Positions 49,801-58,325 of a DNA stretch of 64,000 bases are shown here, in pieces. Position numbers and translations under genes: made by a program. Position 1 is the first letter of the stretch. Every line of letters begins with the position of its first letter. Source of the DNA: Thiohalocapsa sp964524185 (lineage in GTDB: Bacteria; Pseudomonadota; Gammaproteobacteria; Chromatiales; Chromatiaceae); assembly GCA_964524185.1 (NCBI GenBank), contig CAZGCI010000010.1, forward strand, positions 1 through 64,000, read 5' to 3'. The notes beneath the pieces are model-generated. The model was not told the DNA's origin. It searched no databases and was given only the letters and a program-made list of their open reading frames with translations.

Positions 49801-51179
49801 CCGGAAACACCGTCATTACCGTTGCGGTCGGCACCGGCTTGACCATTTCTGTGTATGACGAGCAGGGCAACCTGATTGCGCAGGGCTCCGGCGGCAGCCT
49901 AGTATTTCCAGCCGTCGCCGGGGCCCGCTACGACATCCTCGTCGAGACAACGGGCGCCGGCGGCCCCTACAGGCTGGAAATCTCGAATCCGCCACCAGTC
50001 GCCGGCACCAACGTCTTCACGGCCACCCCCGGCGGCCACGTCAACACCGCGGCAAGCGCGGGCGGCGTAGTCGTCGCCGCCACGCTCAATGCCGACAACG
50101 ATGTCGTCGTCTTCATCGACGAGGACGGCCACAGCGGCTGGGGCGCCAAGGTGCTCACCAAGGACATCCCCGGCCCTTCACCGTCGGGCATGCCGGTCAC
50201 CTTCGTCGACCCCAAGGACGGCGTCATCTCCGTCGCCTATCCCTCCACCAGCGGGCTGATGCTCTACCGCCGCGCGGCCGATGGCAGCTGGACGCTGAGC
50301 AACTTGACCGGCGCCGGCCAGAGTCCCATCAGCAAGCAGCTCGCCTGGTTCATTTCTCCGCCGGCGGGCGGCGCGTACGGGGTGCCCGCGGGGGAGGCCG
50401 ATCTGATCAGCCTGGTCGGCCTCAATCCGGCCGATGAGGTGGTCAAGTATGCCCAACGGCGCAGCGGCGGCGGTGTGACCTGGGAGTTCGCCAATCTCAC
50501 GACGCGCGATTTCGCGCCCAACGGCCAGCTCCCGCCGGGCTGGGTCGGCGAGCCGGTTGGCTACACCACGCCGTGGAACGGGCAGAACGTCGCCGGGCTG
50601 AATGCCTTCGGGGAGGTGGTGGTGGCCTGGGGCGAGCCCCGCAGCCGCTGGTCTGTCAGCAATCTGTCGGACTTCACCCCCACCCCGCCGCTCTCCGGCG
50701 GCCTGTCGGCCTATGTCAATTGGGGCATCAACCTCACCGGCATCCTCGCCGATGGCAGCCTTGGGGTGACCTGGTGGAGCGCGGAGTATGAGCAGGCGCA
50801 GCGCGCCCGCGGCAGTGAGCAGAACTGGGCCTTCACTAACCTCACCGCCGTTGCCGAGGGGCTACGCCCGCGCCTCGGCGGCGATGCGGTGGTGGGCTTC
50901 ACCACGCCGAACTGGATCAGCAACAACATCTACGGCATCGCCCAGGACTCCGGGCACCTGGTCGCCTATTGGTGGGCGCCCGGCCAACCCTGGAACTCCG
51001 CCGATCTGAACGAACGCCTCACCGGCTCCGAGGTGCCCACCGGTAAGCTCACCGCGGTGGCCGCCCGCGATAACAGTATCTCGGTGTTCGGCGTCAACGC
51101 CGAAGGCGAGGTGCTGCGCTTCTTCTGGCAGCCCGATCAGTGGCGGTTTGAGAATGTCAGCCGACGGGTGGCGCAGTGA
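46812..51179 (+). CDS. Large exported multidomain glycoside hydrolase (clan GH-A)
   Basis: A 1,455-aa secreted enzyme. A signal peptide (ALLLIAVAASQTAVA) comes first. Residues about 45-275 resemble a CBM9/DOMON carbohydrate-binding domain (VDGVLDVGEWSGA, SITFYFDPDES), 310-405 an Fn3 domain, and 415-800 a GH5-like TIM barrel with probable acid/base Glu624 (GWETLNEWDSY) and nucleophile Glu744 (LLNGEWGMTRH). About 985-1055 looks like a PPC domain (LDAWSFTAIHPGNTVITV). Residues 1072-1455 are seven repeats of about 50 residues with recurring W-x3-NL(T/S), likely a seven-bladed propeller. The DNA of that module recurs in the protease at 52361. It probably cuts a surface or environmental polysaccharide; substrate unknown. 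Confidence 0.85.
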   Translation: MFQNMGNQQGSACQNFARNATVRALLLIAVAASQTAVARTDPITQDHPLWTVMRGTATVDGVLDVGEWSGAIPIRRSQPWRDGAVVVRAMFDDQGIYLSADVEDDQLYADGNGGGSGNRWEVESDDSITFYFDPDESRHEYFTSADRAFGVNLGNPADPINGPGVVRRWKYVQGNGSGGAPDVLPGGAPATGIRWVTVARGSVNDNRDQDEGWTTEIFLPWNALNRAAPSHGETMGMNFDVIFDNDGGPRNFVDNRHSDQRFVLPAFVDDHILGAHSSFHASLGGIRGPVNYARAMFFDPASGTRPSAVRNLSVSSPSAYGAVLEFTAPTGTATGRGQAQGYAIRYSRAPITTEADWAAAEVLENAYRARRPGAQERLRLIGLSPNTTYHVAVRAVDAAGRLAPLSNDASLRTAPAAAAQRGRIVPSPGGTYLLFEDGTPFVPVGEHLGLSWAYFRNLFPGDVWDPVNRKFQNYAAEPSYEGAAGPYLDDLQSLGVNTLRVFLEVLGLDQTGNPQVPRGRYWLEYPAGTFNPDARQFILNLLEEAAARNIYLIFSPFDTFVWDDVFWEETPWAIANGGPLTDINDFFQDSRTLDMAKERMRTLISWVRESPHADHLIGWETLNEWDSYEWTLNAEGDGEPGRETEMRRRVQWVQALNDFVRQQDPDRLVISSTTSRDPRGPVARALFYDRSFDVLAPHFYTTSSEEPINNPDADRSVRPALEVGRLTAYWLTHQDHVAPLLNGEWGMTRHLWPGAWPSYGPRFSQGEDNVMYRAVTWSGLASGQAGQGLRIATEELIFNCHSLTDGSNQLPVKCRGDDSVDPAAGAVVREGSMRDVQQTLARQVAAQAVADTPLTPGGAPFLTNVRAESAGKQLHAWAFGGADAGLGYILLDGNVSAGPAQSARLRLFGLQSGARYSVAFWATTGNRNAPVSVINGQIARGSELSVDLPTFAKDLAFGYQRMSAPVALPLDDDGAASAPGEIAPGELDAWSFTAIHPGNTVITVAVGTGLTISVYDEQGNLIAQGSGGSLVFPAVAGARYDILVETTGAGGPYRLEISNPPPVAGTNVFTATPGGHVNTAASAGGVVVAATLNADNDVVVFIDEDGHSGWGAKVLTKDIPGPSPSGMPVTFVDPKDGVISVAYPSTSGLMLYRRAADGSWTLSNLTGAGQSPISKQLAWFISPPAGGAYGVPAGEADLISLVGLNPADEVVKYAQRRSGGGVTWEFANLTTRDFAPNGQLPPGWVGEPVGYTTPWNGQNVAGLNAFGEVVVAWGEPRSRWSVSNLSDFTPTPPLSGGLSAYVNWGINLTGILADGSLGVTWWSAEYEQAQRARGSEQNWAFTNLTAVAEGLRPRLGGDAVVGFTTPNWISNNIYGIAQDSGHLVAYWWAPGQPWNSADLNERLTGSEVPTGKLTAVAARDNSISVFGVNAEGEVLRFFWQPDQWRFENVSRRVAQ
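50025..51128 (+). repeat. Duplicated C-terminal module, copy A
   Basis: This 1,104-bp stretch recurs at 53897-55000 with a constant offset of 3,872 and no indels. The translations agree residue for residue, and translations of other frames also agree, so the DNA appears identical. Identity begins at ACCCCCGGCGGCCACG and breaks at TTCTTCTGG; the last 14 codons are similar but diverged. It encodes the C-terminal propeller module of the hydrolase. Confidence 0.93.
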
Positions 51180-51342
51180 AGGCCCACCGGGACGCGACAC
51201 GGCACCAGTGCAGCTTAAACTCAGAACATTTTATCCTGGACTTGCGGTCCCCTTCACTGCTCGCCAGGTGGGCAGACGTCCACCCGGCGCCAGCCTTCCT
51301 TAGTCCCTTACCTCCAAAATCTTCGACAAACCGGTGAAGAGT

Positions 51343-51545
51343 TCAAATCGCCGCTCTGACCAGGGTAGGTTGCACGAAGTACTCGCGGATCACGAGTGCG
51401 GTGACGAAGACGCGGCGGCCGAGCTTGGTGAAGAAGTAGTTGTAGGTGTGAGCGACCTTCTTGATCAGGCCGTGGGTACGCAGGCGCTTGATCAGGTAGG
51501 AGGCGCGGGCGGGCGTGAGCCCTGCGATGTGGGCGCGCAGGTCGC
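51343..51545 (-). pseudogene. Truncated gene: C-terminal winged-helix fragment
   Basis: The frame reads DLRAHIAGLTPARASYLIKR, then LRTHGLIKKVAHTYNYFFTK and ends at TLVRAAI with a stop at 51343. This looks like the last 60-70 residues of a larger DNA-binding-type protein, a tail seen on some mobile-element-associated hypothetical proteins. Its 5' part is missing and the frame runs into the IS630 remnant at about 51545, so the gene was probably cut by that insertion. The longer open frame across the IS remnant is antisense shadow. Confidence 0.6.
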
Positions 51546-51554
51546 CGGCGCACT

Positions 51555-52206
51555 GTTGATCGACGATGACACGGGGCGTGCCCACTTCAAGCGCTACAAG
51601 GCGGGCGGCATCTCGGCGCTGGAGCGCATGAACGACGTCGGCAGCGAGGCGCTGCTCAGCGCCGCGCAGCTGGCCGAGTTGGATGCGCACCTGCAGCAGC
51701 AGCTGCATACAAGCGTCGACTCGGTGGCGCGTTGGGTCGACGCGTGCGTTGGCACAGGGGGCCGTGCACGACACCGACAACGGCATGACCGCGCTGCTGC
51801 GTCGCCTCGGGTACCGCTTTAAGATGCCCAAGGTGCTGCCGGGCAAGGCGCCTGATCCCGAGGTGCAGGCAGCCTTCGTCGCGGCCTGCCGAACGCGCAA
51901 GGACACCAAAGGTGAGCACAACGCTATCCTATTCGTGGACGCCACCCACCCGCAGCACAACCCGTTCCTCGCCGGCGGCTGGATCAAGCGCAGGCGCTGC
52001 TTCGCGGTTAAGAGCAACACCGGTCGGCGACGCTTGAATATCAACGGTGTCATCGACGTTGAAACGCTGCACGCGGTGATCCGCTGCGACGAGACGTTTG
52101 CCGTGTAAAGGGCCGCCTGCAAGCAGTTCTTCGCGGATCTCGACGCGCATGCCGCGCACTTGCGCTCGCTGCTGACCAATAACGTCGAGATCATCTGCAG
52201 CGATTG
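51555..52206 (+). pseudogene. IS630-family transposase remnant
   Basis: The reading frame starts with HFKRYKAGGISALERMNDVG, typical of the helix-turn-helix end of IS630 transposases. It breaks near 51745-51770 and continues in another frame with VHDTDNGMTALLRRLGYRFK, then FVDATHPQHNPFLAGGWIKR (catalytic Asp region) and NTGRRRLNINGVIDVETLHA. A stop at 52106 and loss of the segment with the last acidic residue follow; the tail FFADLDAHAAHLRSLLTNN is recognisable up to 52206. At least one frameshift, a stop and an internal deletion make it non-functional. Terminal inverted repeats were not identified. Confidence 0.82.
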
Positions 52207-52360
52207 AAACCCGCAAAGCTCTATCGGTTGGACATAATGACCACGTCTTCGACCATGAGCGCCGGGGGGCTGCACCGATAGCGAGCCGTCGTCGGGATGG
52301 CGGTAGCTCCAGCAGACGCCCCCGTCACCCCTGCATTCAGAAAGAGAAATGGAACGATAC

Positions 52361-55051
52361 ATGACCAAAAGAATCGATCGGATCATCGGCTTTGCAGCGG
52401 CACTCAGTGTGGCCGTGGCGCCATCCTTTGCGGGCGGCGACTCCGGTGCCGCCGTGCAAGACCTGCCGTGGCGGGACGCTTCCGGCGGCATCTCAATGCC
52501 CGGCGCATTCAGTCCCGAGACGGCGCAGCCGCAGACCCGCGGGATGCGTGCCGATGCACTGTCGCAGGATGCCCAATTTTGGCAGCTCGAGACCATTCGC
52601 GACCAACTCCTGGCGGTGACGGCCACCCCGGCAGCGGACCTCTATGAACAAATGCTGGCGGAGCGGGCCAAAGACCCGAGTGTCATCGGCATCGGCGTGG
52701 ACGTGCCGGAACTAAACACCGTGGCCGCGACCCAGGCCAGCTTCGTCTCATTCGACGCCATCGACGGCGGCAGACTTCTCGCCCTGCGCATCCGTGCACC
52801 CGGAGCGGTGGGGATGCGGCTCGGTCTTCTCGTCGAACAGATGCCCACGCAAGTGAGTGTCGCTTTTGCCGATGTGGCTGGCAATGAACCGGTTGCGCCA
52901 CCGGTGACGGGTGCAGAAATCACGCGGATCATCGAGACCAACCAGGCCGCCGGCGACCTATCGGACGAGGGTCGGACTTACTGGAGCCCGATGCTGGAGG
53001 GGGAAGAGGCGCTCATCCTGATTCATGTGCCGCATGGTGTGGAAGCTGACGCTGTGCGATTCAGCATCCCCCGGATCAGCTACATCTTCGAGGATCCTCT
53101 CAGCAATCAGTCGATCGAGCTGTTCCAATCCAAGGTCGCGGCCCAGTCGGCGGCTTCCTGCAATCTCGACGCGACCTGTTCCCCAGATTGGAACGTCGAG
53201 AGCCAGGCAGTCGCTCACATGGTCTACACCGTGAATGGCGCGTCGCGTTGGTGCACCGGCTCTTTGATCAACGACAGCGATCCGTCTGGCTTCGTTCCCT
53301 ATTTTCTGACCGCCAACCACTGCATTTCGACCCAGACCGCTGCCTCGACACTTCAAACCCACTGGTATTTGCAATCGGCGGCCTGCAACAGCTATGTTCT
53401 AGACCCAAGGTACACGATCGTAAACGGAGGTGCGCGGCTCTTGTACGCCAGCGCAGCGATGGATACCGCATTGCTGCGCCTGAACCAGTCGCCTCCGGGA
53501 GGCGTCTACTACCTGGGCTGGTCGACCGCCAACCCCTTACTCTTCGACGACGTCGTCGGCATCCATCACCCTCAAGGAGACCGGAAGAAGATCAGCGCCG
53601 GGGAGTTTGTTGGATTTGGCGATTGCTGGAGCACCACAGGAAGTGGCTTCCAATGCAGCCCTGCCTCAAGTACGACCGGAAATTACCTTAACATCGATTG
53701 GTATGCTGGAACCACAGAGGGCGGCAGCAGTGGGTCGGCCCTGCTGAATGCGAGCGGGCAAGTGATCGGCACTCTTTGGGGCGGTAACGGTTTATGCGCT
53801 CCCTACGGTAACAGCAATTACGGGCGTTTTTCCGCAGCCTACGCTGACGGCCTCAAGGATTGGCTCAACCCACCGCCTCCCGGGACCTACACCTCGACCC
53901 CCGGCGGCCACGTCAACACCGCGGCAAGCGCGGGCGGCGTAGTCGTCGCCGCCACGCTCAATGCCGACAACGATGTCGTCGTCTTCATCGACGAGGACGG
54001 CCACAGCGGCTGGGGCGCCAAGGTGCTCACCAAGGACATCCCCGGCCCTTCACCGTCGGGCATGCCGGTCACCTTCGTCGACCCCAAGGACGGCGTCATC
54101 TCCGTCGCCTATCCCTCCACCAGCGGGCTGATGCTCTACCGCCGCGCGGCCGATGGCAGCTGGACGCTGAGCAACTTGACCGGCGCCGGCCAGAGTCCCA
54201 TCAGCAAGCAGCTCGCCTGGTTCATTTCTCCGCCGGCGGGCGGCGCGTACGGGGTGCCCGCGGGGGAGGCCGATCTGATCAGCCTGGTCGGCCTCAATCC
54301 GGCCGATGAGGTGGTCAAGTATGCCCAACGGCGCAGCGGCGGCGGTGTGACCTGGGAGTTCGCCAATCTCACGACGCGCGATTTCGCGCCCAACGGCCAG
54401 CTCCCGCCGGGCTGGGTCGGCGAGCCGGTTGGCTACACCACGCCGTGGAACGGGCAGAACGTCGCCGGGCTGAATGCCTTCGGGGAGGTGGTGGTGGCCT
54501 GGGGCGAGCCCCGCAGCCGCTGGTCTGTCAGCAATCTGTCGGACTTCACCCCCACCCCGCCGCTCTCCGGCGGCCTGTCGGCCTATGTCAATTGGGGCAT
54601 CAACCTCACCGGCATCCTCGCCGATGGCAGCCTTGGGGTGACCTGGTGGAGCGCGGAGTATGAGCAGGCGCAGCGCGCCCGCGGCAGTGAGCAGAACTGG
54701 GCCTTCACTAACCTCACCGCCGTTGCCGAGGGGCTACGCCCGCGCCTCGGCGGCGATGCGGTGGTGGGCTTCACCACGCCGAACTGGATCAGCAACAACA
54801 TCTACGGCATCGCCCAGGACTCCGGGCACCTGGTCGCCTATTGGTGGGCGCCCGGCCAACCCTGGAACTCCGCCGATCTGAACGAACGCCTCACCGGCTC
54901 CGAGGTGCCCACCGGTAAGCTCACCGCGGTGGCCGCCCGCGATAACAGTATCTCGGTGTTCGGCGTCAACGCCGAAGGCGAGGTGCTGCGCTTCTTCTGG
55001 GTGCCCGATCAGTGGCGGTTTGAGAATGTCAGCCGGCAGGTCGCGCGTTGA
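52361..55051 (+). CDS. Exported trypsin-fold serine endopeptidase with propeller C-domain
   Basis: An 896-aa secreted protease. A signal peptide (IIGFAAALSVAVAPSFAGG) and a propeptide-like region to about residue 260 come first. The peptidase domain resembles lysyl endopeptidase/trypsin: His320 in FLTANHCIS, Asp368 in SAAMDTALLRL and Ser457 in TEGGSSGSALL, with paired cysteines (SRWCTGSLI). From residue about 513 it carries the same seven-repeat module as the hydrolase at 46812-51179. ATG 52361 is preferred; ATG 52349 in frame adds four residues. It follows the IS630 remnant. The shared module suggests both enzymes are held at the same surface or bind the same ligand (inference). Confidence 0.87.
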   Translation: MTKRIDRIIGFAAALSVAVAPSFAGGDSGAAVQDLPWRDASGGISMPGAFSPETAQPQTRGMRADALSQDAQFWQLETIRDQLLAVTATPAADLYEQMLAERAKDPSVIGIGVDVPELNTVAATQASFVSFDAIDGGRLLALRIRAPGAVGMRLGLLVEQMPTQVSVAFADVAGNEPVAPPVTGAEITRIIETNQAAGDLSDEGRTYWSPMLEGEEALILIHVPHGVEADAVRFSIPRISYIFEDPLSNQSIELFQSKVAAQSAASCNLDATCSPDWNVESQAVAHMVYTVNGASRWCTGSLINDSDPSGFVPYFLTANHCISTQTAASTLQTHWYLQSAACNSYVLDPRYTIVNGGARLLYASAAMDTALLRLNQSPPGGVYYLGWSTANPLLFDDVVGIHHPQGDRKKISAGEFVGFGDCWSTTGSGFQCSPASSTTGNYLNIDWYAGTTEGGSSGSALLNASGQVIGTLWGGNGLCAPYGNSNYGRFSAAYADGLKDWLNPPPPGTYTSTPGGHVNTAASAGGVVVAATLNADNDVVVFIDEDGHSGWGAKVLTKDIPGPSPSGMPVTFVDPKDGVISVAYPSTSGLMLYRRAADGSWTLSNLTGAGQSPISKQLAWFISPPAGGAYGVPAGEADLISLVGLNPADEVVKYAQRRSGGGVTWEFANLTTRDFAPNGQLPPGWVGEPVGYTTPWNGQNVAGLNAFGEVVVAWGEPRSRWSVSNLSDFTPTPPLSGGLSAYVNWGINLTGILADGSLGVTWWSAEYEQAQRARGSEQNWAFTNLTAVAEGLRPRLGGDAVVGFTTPNWISNNIYGIAQDSGHLVAYWWAPGQPWNSADLNERLTGSEVPTGKLTAVAARDNSISVFGVNAEGEVLRFFWVPDQWRFENVSRQVAR
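53897..55000 (+). repeat. Duplicated C-terminal module, copy B
   Basis: Second copy of the 1,104-bp module at 50025-51128, in the same orientation. It begins right after the protease linker LNPPPPGTYTS and reads in the same frame as in copy A. After 55000 the two genes diverge (WVPDQWRF against WQPDQWRF, then different last residues). Confidence 0.93.
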
Positions 55052-55101
55052 CCGGCCAGCTAGGCGACAATGCCGATCTTTGCAACCGGAGCGCAAGCGA
55101 C

Positions 55102-56070
55102 ATGAGCGACAGTCCGCAGATTCAACTCCCGATCAGCGACGCGCTCGGCGACGCGGCCATGGGCGCCTATGCACAGTGGGTGCAGGCACTCCCGGAAGAG
55201 GTCGCCTACTGGCGGGGTTACATCCGCAGCCGCGGTGGCGCGTATCCCGATGACTTCGCCTACCGGCTGCGCCAGGACACCCTGGTCCAGGATCGTGATC
55301 CGGTGCTCGCCGGGACCCTCACTGCCCTCGGCCCCAAAGACCTACGGCTGCTCGACGTGGGCGCAGGCCCGTTGACCAACCTGGGCAAGCAGGTGCTTGG
55401 CAAGCGCCTGACGATCTACCCCTGCGATCCCCTCGCCGACGCCTACGGCTGGCTGTTGCAAGAGGCGAGCGTGCGACCGCCCGTCGGCACGCTGTTCGCG
55501 GACGTCGAGAATCTCTCGATGTACTTCCCGCGCGACAGCTTCCATGCAGTGCATTGCGCCAATGCGCTCGACCACACCTACGACCCCCTCGGCGGCATCC
55601 TGGAGATGCTCAAGGTGCTCCACCCCCGGGGCGTGATCCACCTCGGCCATTTTGAGAACGAGGCCGAGCACGAAGGCTATGGCGGCCTGCACCAATGGAA
55701 CCTAACGGAGCGGGACGGCGATTTTGTGCTGTGGAATCGCCGCGAGGAGATCTCCCTGCGCAGCATCGGCGCAGAGGCGCTGGACATCCATGCGCGGCGC
55801 TTTCCGCTGGAAGGCGGACGCCAGTGGATCTTGGTGCAAATCCGCAAGCGCTCGAGCCTCCTGGAGTGGCTCGGTAAGCGCTCAAAGGTCGACGCCCTGT
55901 ATGCACTGCGACCGCCCAATCTGCCGGCAAAATATCGCACCCTCCTGGCAGACGGTCTGCGCCGCGCGCTCACCGCGATTGAATCGCCTGTGGGATCTGA
56001 CGTACCCGAGGACACGCCCGACGTGCCTGAGGATACGTCGACCTCGCCTGAGCCTGAGGTTACCCCCTAA
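55102..56070 (+). CDS. Class I SAM-dependent methyltransferase, 322 aa
   Basis: The methyltransferase core has motif I LRLLDVGAGPLTNLGKQV near residue 85, IYPCDPLADAYGWLL, FHAVHCANALDHTYDPLGGI and LKVLHPRGVIHLGHFENEAE. The C-terminus is a Pro/Glu/Asp-rich tail with repeated DVPEDT. The frame also opens at a TTG (55048) overlapping the protease stop, but ATG 55102 with GGAG upstream fits the family start (MSDSPQIQL). A glycan or polar-lipid target is likely from context (GT4 follows). Confidence 0.8.
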   Translation: MSDSPQIQLPISDALGDAAMGAYAQWVQALPEEVAYWRGYIRSRGGAYPDDFAYRLRQDTLVQDRDPVLAGTLTALGPKDLRLLDVGAGPLTNLGKQVLGKRLTIYPCDPLADAYGWLLQEASVRPPVGTLFADVENLSMYFPRDSFHAVHCANALDHTYDPLGGILEMLKVLHPRGVIHLGHFENEAEHEGYGGLHQWNLTERDGDFVLWNRREEISLRSIGAEALDIHARRFPLEGGRQWILVQIRKRSSLLEWLGKRSKVDALYALRPPNLPAKYRTLLADGLRRALTAIESPVGSDVPEDTPDVPEDTSTSPEPEVTP

Positions 56071-56204
56071 GCGCCGCGGGCGAGTGCAGGCCGACACTGC
56101 CGCAAGAGTTCCCGGCGAACCGCTGGGCCGCTGCAACGGGTCGCTCACCGATGGCTGCCTGCCCTCAGTCAGCGGGCGACTCAAGACACAAGGAGAGCTG
56201 CAGC

Positions 56205-58076
56205 TTGAACCCCCTTTGTACTGGCTTTCGGCCCGCATCGCGCGAACCCCTGCCACCTGCCTGGCGCCGCTGGCTAGATCAACAGACGCTGCGCGAAGCA
56301 CCCGGTGCGGAGAATGCCTTTGTGCTCCGCTGGCATGGGCTTCCGGAGCTGAGCACCGTCGAGCTCGGTCACACCTGGCTGGAGATGGCCGCCTGGAGTC
56401 TGATCACGCGGCCCGAGATCCGCGCCGTCGTCTGGCCCTTGTATGCGGATCTCGATCCCAGCCGTCCACGCGCGCTGTTGCCATGTGACCAAAAGCGACT
56501 TGCGCGCCTCTGCAGCGGCGGCTATCTGCTGCTTTCGCCCGAGGACCTTAGCGCTTTAGAGGCGACACCCGCGGGTCTCGCTGCGCTCCCAAGCGACACC
56601 GTGTTGGTCGCGACACGGGCCTTGCTCGAGCCCCGTTTGACTCACCTGCAGCCGGCAGCCGTCCGAGGCGGGCGACATGGTGCGCAGTGGCTGAAGGATC
56701 AGATCCGCCGGCGCCTGGGGCTGCGCCAGAAGATCTGGCTCAAACGCCAGCTGCAGCGCCTGCGCCTGCTGCCCCGAGCCCACAGTGCCGTCCCGGCGAC
56801 GGCGGAGCCTTTGCTGGCCCGCTGCAAGCAGTGGGCACCTGCCATCGAGCAGCCAGCGCTCGCGCTGCGCAGTCAGCCGAAGGACACGCGTATCCCCGTG
56901 CTCTTCGCCGTGCATTGGCTGGAGCTCGGCGGCGCGGAGCGCTTTGCCGTCGACCTCATCCGGGCCCTGCCAACAGACCAGTATGCGGTGCATCTCATCA
57001 CGGAGATTCCGTCCGAGAACCCCTGGGCGGCGCTGATTCGTGCGCATGTTGAGGCCATCATCCACCTGCCCGAGTCGTTGCCGGACTATGCCGCCGGCAT
57101 CTTCTATGAGCACTACATCCGCACCCGCGGCATCCGGCTGCTGCACATCCATCACGGCGCGCGGGCCTACGAGTCACTGTTTCACATCCGCCGCTTCCAT
57201 CCGACCCTCAAGATTCTCGACACGCTGCACATCCTCGAGCTGCCACCCCACTCCGGCGGCTATCCAGAGCACATGGCCCGGCACTTCGGCGCCTTTCTGG
57301 ACGGCCACCACGTGATCAGCCGGCATCTCGGCGCGTTCTTGATGGAGCGCTGGCTCGTGCCTGAGGCGCGGGTGCATGTGATCCACTTGAATGTGGACAG
57401 CCAATCGATGGACCCGGCACGCGTCGAGGCCGGCCTATTGCGCGAGCCCAGACAGGTGCAGGCGGACGCCCTGGTGGTGGGCTTCGTCGGACGCTTCAAC
57501 CGCCAGAAGCGGCCGCTGGCGTTCGTCGACATGGCCGAGCGTCTGCTTCAACGCTGGCAGTCGCAGGAGCAACCGCGAGCACTGCACTTTTTCATGGCCG
57601 GCAGCGGTCCGCTGCTCGCCGCCGTGCGCAAGCGCATTGCACAGACCCCTGCGCTCGGTGCCGTCATGCACCTGGTCGGCGAACTGGACGACGTTCGGCC
57701 TTTCTACCGGGATTGCGACCTCATCGCCATGCCGTCCGAGAACGAGGGCCTTGCCCTGGTGGCCTACGAGGCCATGGCCATGGCGCTACCGGTGATCTTC
57801 ACCGATGTCGGCGCCCAGCATGAGCTGTTGCCGCCCGCGTGTCTGGTGCCGCCCGACGGCGCTGTTGGGCAAGACCTGGCTGCGGCGGTTTGGCCGCTCC
57901 TGATCGAGGACGCGCAGCGCCTCGCCCTGGGACAGCGCAACCGCGCCTACGTGGTGCAGCATCATCCAGCCCGGCAGACGTTTGAGAGGGTGCTGGCCCT
58001 ATATGCGACGCTGCTGGCGAACCCGCAGCAAATGATTTCCGTGAGCACTGCTCAACAAGCCGTCGGCAGCCACTGA
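56205..58076 (+). CDS. Glycosyltransferase family 4 with N-terminal extension
   Basis: A 623-aa protein. The GT4 part starts near residue 235 (VLFAVHWLELGGAERFAVDL) and has GFVGRFNRQKRPLAFVDMA and the motif MPSENEGLALVAYEAMAMAL. The first 230 residues are not recognised; they include a GT2-like fragment (WPLYADLDPSRPRALLPCD) and a basic stretch (RRRLGLRQKIWLKRQLQRLR). TTG 56205 is preferred because AGGAG lies 9 bases upstream; ATG 56151 in frame would add 18 residues. It lies 135 bp after the methyltransferase. Confidence 0.8.
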   Translation: MNPLCTGFRPASREPLPPAWRRWLDQQTLREAPGAENAFVLRWHGLPELSTVELGHTWLEMAAWSLITRPEIRAVVWPLYADLDPSRPRALLPCDQKRLARLCSGGYLLLSPEDLSALEATPAGLAALPSDTVLVATRALLEPRLTHLQPAAVRGGRHGAQWLKDQIRRRLGLRQKIWLKRQLQRLRLLPRAHSAVPATAEPLLARCKQWAPAIEQPALALRSQPKDTRIPVLFAVHWLELGGAERFAVDLIRALPTDQYAVHLITEIPSENPWAALIRAHVEAIIHLPESLPDYAAGIFYEHYIRTRGIRLLHIHHGARAYESLFHIRRFHPTLKILDTLHILELPPHSGGYPEHMARHFGAFLDGHHVISRHLGAFLMERWLVPEARVHVIHLNVDSQSMDPARVEAGLLREPRQVQADALVVGFVGRFNRQKRPLAFVDMAERLLQRWQSQEQPRALHFFMAGSGPLLAAVRKRIAQTPALGAVMHLVGELDDVRPFYRDCDLIAMPSENEGLALVAYEAMAMALPVIFTDVGAQHELLPPACLVPPDGAVGQDLAAAVWPLLIEDAQRLALGQRNRAYVVQHHPARQTFERVLALYATLLANPQQMISVSTAQQAVGSH

Positions 58077-58325
58077 TTTCAAATCTGCGTTTTGCAAATC
58101 GGCCGCCATGAACCGCGGAGTCTGCCGCGCCAACGGCCTTTACAACCCCGCCGCCACGCCCCGGTCTCGGCTTTGCCGCCGGTGGCATGCGACCCGCCAG
58201 GAGGCCGCGTGACTGCGGCACTGAATACAGGCGTTTCGGTCGCGCCCCCCTTCACCCAACGGGCTTGCCTTGGCGGGGACACGGCTGCGACGATTGACGG
58301 CTGATGCTTCCCGAGGAACCCGCCG

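Noticed and set aside
51343..52626. A 427-codon minus-strand frame spanning the IS630 remnant
   Set aside because: Only its last 65 codons look like real protein; the rest is antisense to a recognisable transposase and to the protease signal region.
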